A stretch of DNA of 7,413 bases from Clostridiaceae bacterium (GTDB lineage Bacteria > Bacillota > Clostridia > DSM-8532), in NCBI GenBank assembly GCA_025361665.1, contig JANYKF010000388.1, forward strand, positions 1 through 7,413, in the 5' to 3' direction. Positions 5,143 through 7,413 of this stretch are shown here, piece after piece; position 1 is the stretch's first letter; the number at the start of each line of letters is the position of its first letter. The notes below the pieces were generated by a model, which made no database searches, was not told where the DNA came from, and saw nothing but the letters and a program-made list of their open reading frames with translations. Position numbers and translations under genes: made by a program.

Positions 5143-6633
5143 TCAGGAATCAACCCAATTCATCGACCTCTTCACGGCCTTCCGCCACTGTTCCTGCAGG
5201 CGGGAGGCCGTTTCACGCTCCATCTCCGGGCTGAATGTCCTCCCGATTGCGCATCCGGGACTGCCGGATTCCGAATTCGCCATGCCGACGGCAAGGCCGG
5301 CCAATGCTGCGGCGCCTGCCGCTGTCGTCTCGATATTCAACGGCCGCAGCACATCAAGCCCTATCAAATCGGACTGGAATTGCATCAGCACGTTGCTGTT
5401 GCTTGCCCCGCCGTCTACCCTGAGCTGCCTGATGGGCTGTCCGAAGTCAGACATCATGGCTTCGAAGACATCTCGGGACTGGTATGCGATGGATTCCAGC
5501 ACGGCACGGACAAAATGTGCCTTTGTAGTACCGCGTGTCAAGCCTGTCATGGTGCCCCGTGCGTACATGTCCCACCAGGGAGCCCCCAATCCGGTGAAAG
5601 CCGGGACAAAAAACGTTCCAGCCGCATCAGGGACAGTTTCAGCCAGTGCATCCGCCTCCTTCGCCGAGCCAATCATCCCGAGGCCGTCACGAAGCCACTG
5701 AATGGCGGATCCCGTATTGAAGACACTGCCTTCCAGGGCATAAACAGGACCCTGTCCGATATCCCAGGCCACGGTTGTCAGCAGGCGGTTGGCGGAATAG
5801 ACCGGATTGCTGCCCGTATTCATCAGAATGAAGCATCCTGTGCCATACGTGTTTTTGACACTGCCCGGCATGACGCATCCCTGACCAAACAGCGCCGCCT
5901 GCTGATCCCCCGCCATGCCGGCAATCGGGATGGCGGCTCCGAACCATTCCGGCGAAGTCTCCCCCACCCGGCCGGACGATGGCACGACCTGTGGAAGCAT
6001 GGAGGCTGGAACGCCTGTCAGGGCAAGCAGTTCAGGATCCCAGTCCATCTTGTGGATATTGAACAAGAGAGTTCTTGAGGCATTGGACGGGTCTGTCAGA
6101 TGACATCTCCCGCCTGTCAGATTCCATACAAGCCATGTATCCACTGTCCCCGCCAGCAGTTCACCGCGGTCTGCCCGTTCCCGAAGACCAGGCACCTGCT
6201 GCAGCAGCCATTGCAGCTTCGTTCCGGAAAAATAGGCGTCGGCCACCAGGCCCGTCCTTTCGCGCAGCATCGGCTCAAGGCCGTCTTCCCGCCAACGGGT
6301 GCAGATGTCGGCTGTCCTGCGGCATTGCCAGACAATGGCCTGGTGTACGGGTTCTCCTGTTTTTCGATCCCATACGACCACGGTTTCGCGCTGATTTGCA
6401 ATGCCCAGGGCGGCAATTTCTTCCGGGCGCACGCCGGAATGATGCAGCACATCGCGGACGGCTCCCACCTGCGAATCCAGAATCTCCATTGCATCATGCT
6501 CCACCCATCCTGGCTGCGGATAATACTGGGTCAAAGGGCGGCTCCTGATACAGGCTGTTTCTCCGGAGGCAGTATAGAGAACCGCACGGGAACTGGTTGT
6601 GCCCTGATCAAGTGCCAAAAGATAACCTTTCAT
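5143..6633 (-). CDS. glpK: Glycerol kinase
   Basis: GlpK phosphorylates glycerol with ATP to sn-glycerol 3-phosphate in the cytoplasm, the entry step for glycerol use and lipid precursors. The protein is 496 residues, full length for this FGGY-family kinase. Visible landmarks are LALDQGTTSSRA (6-17, phosphate loop), NQRET with Arg82 and Glu83, the FGGY signature YFSGTKLQWLLQQ (134-146, with Tyr134), GDQQAALFG with catalytic Asp243, KNTYGTGCF (260-268) and RVDGGASNSN (405-414). Arg82, Glu83, Tyr134 and Asp243 correspond to the glycerol-contacting residues of the E. coli enzyme. In the loop where Enterococcus GlpK carries the HPr-phosphorylated histidine (HFFG), this protein has EWFG with Glu229. 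GGGGAGG lies five bases before the ATG at 6633. It stands alone, with no glpF, glpD or glpO next to it, and is divergent from the Smr gene. Confidence 0.97.
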   Translation of the reverse strand: MKGYLLALDQGTTSSRAVLYTASGETACIRSRPLTQYYPQPGWVEHDAMEILDSQVGAVRDVLHHSGVRPEEIAALGIANQRETVVVWDRKTGEPVHQAIVWQCRRTADICTRWREDGLEPMLRERTGLVADAYFSGTKLQWLLQQVPGLRERADRGELLAGTVDTWLVWNLTGGRCHLTDPSNASRTLLFNIHKMDWDPELLALTGVPASMLPQVVPSSGRVGETSPEWFGAAIPIAGMAGDQQAALFGQGCVMPGSVKNTYGTGCFILMNTGSNPVYSANRLLTTVAWDIGQGPVYALEGSVFNTGSAIQWLRDGLGMIGSAKEADALAETVPDAAGTFFVPAFTGLGAPWWDMYARGTMTGLTRGTTKAHFVRAVLESIAYQSRDVFEAMMSDFGQPIRQLRVDGGASNSNVLMQFQSDLIGLDVLRPLNIETTAAGAAALAGLAVGMANSESGSPGCAIGRTFSPEMERETASRLQEQWRKAVKRSMNWVDS

Positions 6634-6695
6634 GACAACCTCCCCAAAGGTGATTGTGTGCTTAGTGCCGCGCGCAAGACAACGCCCTTTCCATT

Positions 6696-6704
6696 ATTCT
6701 ATCA
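6696..6704 (-). promoter_or_regulatory. glpK promoter, extended -10
   Basis: On the minus strand TGATAGAAT is an extended -10 element (TGn plus TAGAAT), about 60 bp before the glpK start. The -35 region is weak (GGTTTT at 16 bp), as is common with extended -10 promoters. I found no obvious catabolite-response palindrome in the 165-bp gap between glpK and the Smr gene. Confidence 0.45.
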
Positions 6705-6726
6705 TGGTTGGCGGCTGAAAACCGCA

Positions 6727-6756
6727 ATGTCATCCTCGGCATGGACATGATACAAT
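6727..6756 (+). promoter_or_regulatory. Promoter of the Smr-domain gene
   Basis: TACAAT (6751-6756) preceded by TGA makes an extended -10. ATGTCA (6727-6732) lies 18 bp upstream and matches the -35 consensus at four of six positions. The start codon is about 42 bp downstream. Confidence 0.5.
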
Positions 6757-6798
6757 GACTGTTAAGCTTGAAGTCTTTGTCTTGGAGCAGGAGAACCA

Positions 6799-7149
6799 AT
6801 GCAGCGTGATTTTATCACTGTCAACCTTGAAGAGGGAATGCCCATCGTCGACGTCGCCCTTCGTCGCATGAGCGGGGAGTTGGCATCGGCCAGAGCGCAT
6901 CGCGTCATCGTGGTCAAGTTCATTCATGGATACGGCTCATCAGGTACCGGAGGCAGGCTTAGGGTTGCCATCCAGCGGGAACTGGAACGCCTGAAGGTGA
7001 AGGGAGCCATCAAGTCATGGATACCCGGGGAAAAATGGGAAATCTTCAATTTTGAAGTCATCCGATTCCTGGATTCCTGTGAAGTCCTTCGGATGGATAA
7101 AGACTTGGGACGGCACAACAACGGCATTTCAATGGTTCTGCTGCGATGA
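6799..7149 (+). CDS. Small Smr-domain (MutS2 C-terminal type) protein
   Basis: The 116-residue protein is a stand-alone Smr domain. The glycine-rich motif HGYGSSGTGGRLR (residues 43-55) matches the conserved HGxGxG...LR of Smr domains, and beta-strand-like VIVVKFI precedes it. The C-terminal MDKDLGRHNNGISMVLL (99-115) agrees with the end of the fold. Smr domains bind or nick nucleic acid in MutS2 and related proteins; the role of free-standing short ones is not settled. The usual N-terminal LDLHG element appears here as VNLEEG, without the histidine, so nuclease activity is doubtful. AGGAG lies five bases before the ATG, and the gene has its own promoter. It precedes hup on the same strand with a gap of about 100 bp. 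Confidence 0.85.
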   Translation: MQRDFITVNLEEGMPIVDVALRRMSGELASARAHRVIVVKFIHGYGSSGTGGRLRVAIQRELERLKVKGAIKSWIPGEKWEIFNFEVIRFLDSCEVLRMDKDLGRHNNGISMVLLR

Positions 7150-7196
7150 AATATTTGTGGAAAATGAGAAAATCATCTGGTAATTGTTTCGTTTTG

Positions 7197-7205
7197 TGAT
7201 AAAAT
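7197..7205 (+). promoter_or_regulatory. Putative hup promoter, extended -10
   Basis: TGATAAAAT has the extended -10 form (TGn plus TAAAAT) about 46 bp before the HU start codon. No good -35 match is seen at the expected distance. The same TGATAnAAT pattern occurs before glpK and the Smr gene, which raises confidence slightly. Confidence 0.35.
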
Positions 7206-7251
7206 GATGCTGCAATTGTTCCCAATAAACTATTTGAAAGGGGAAAAAACC

Positions 7252-7413
7252 ATGAACAAAGCGGATTTGGTTCAAAGCATTGCAAAGAAGACCGGTTTCA
7301 GCAAGAAAGACGCGGAAACGGCCTTGAACAGCTTTGTGGAAAGCGTCGAGGAATCACTGTCCAAAGGCGAAAAGGTTACCCTGGTCGGTTTTGGAACATT
7401 CGAAGTTAAAGAC
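7252..7413 (+). CDS. hup: HU family DNA-binding protein, N-terminal part
   Basis: The first 54 residues are visible before the window ends; the family is about 90 long. HU dimers bend and compact DNA in the nucleoid without strong sequence preference. MNKADLVQSIAKKTGFSKKDAE and the helix ALNSFVESVEESLSKGEKV are typical of the N-terminal helical part. VTLVGFGTFEVKD is the conserved start of the beta region before the DNA-binding arm, which lies outside the window. AAAGGGG eight bases before the ATG is a strong ribosome binding site, fitting an abundant protein. IHF or a paralogue is less likely given the close match to HU. Confidence 0.95.
   Translation, partial: MNKADLVQSIAKKTGFSKKDAETALNSFVESVEESLSKGEKVTLVGFGTFEVKD

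Noticed and set aside
5380..6078. 232-codon plus-strand frame opposite glpK
   Set aside because: It is a shadow of glycerol kinase, whose full set of active-site motifs is on the other strand.
6634..6798. Riboswitch or catabolite-repressor site between glpK and the Smr gene
   Set aside because: Only 165 bp are available and hold two promoters. I saw no large paired structure or clear cre-like palindrome; the small GCGG/CCGC pairing near 6711-6725 is too short to claim.

Overview
The window looks like a chromosomal segment of a Gram-positive, Firmicutes-type bacterium of moderate GC. The reasons are the lspA–rluD gene pair (the order also seen in Bacillus), a secreted SpoIID/LytB-type protein, purine-rich Shine-Dalgarno sequences before most genes, and a classical HU gene. 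I cannot name the species. The protein-coding content is mostly ordinary housekeeping. The non-coding DNA is the unusual part.

Layout. At the left edge (1-98) lies the end of a repeat built from back-to-back hairpins. It is followed by three minus-strand genes: an RluD-family 23S rRNA pseudouridine synthase, signal peptidase II (lspA), and a secreted SpoIID/LytB-domain protein with its own promoter. A 562-bp region between divergent genes (3560-4121) holds that promoter, a complete 202-bp copy of the hairpin-array repeat, and a 54-bp tandem duplication of the repeat's right end. A plus-strand gene follows for a single-membrane-span TadE/TadG-like protein. Glycerol kinase (glpK) converges on it from the minus strand. 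Divergent from glpK are a small Smr-domain protein and the start of an HU gene, cut by the window end.

How the parts relate. lspA and rluD are tightly spaced and probably cotranscribed, possibly with the SpoIID gene 135 bp upstream. LspA and the SpoIID-type protein both act at the cell surface, but no single pathway ties the window together. glpK, smr and hup each appear to have their own promoter; all three share an extended -10 of the form TGATAnAAT.

Best candidates for something new. (1) The hairpin-array element consists of seven consecutive palindromes with different stem sequences. It is bounded by imperfect inverted termini and flanked by AAACTT on both sides, and a second copy at the left edge is 93/98 identical where the two overlap. 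It has the form of a non-autonomous, MITE-like element or a structured intergenic RNA. (2) A strong hairpin with a 15-bp stem sits at the extreme 5' end of the rluD reading frame. (3) An in-frame 18-bp repeat at the start of the SpoIID-type gene multiplies start codons, two or three of them preceded by a Shine-Dalgarno-like sequence. I see no CRISPR array, no rRNA or tRNA gene, no transposase and no recognisable defence operon.
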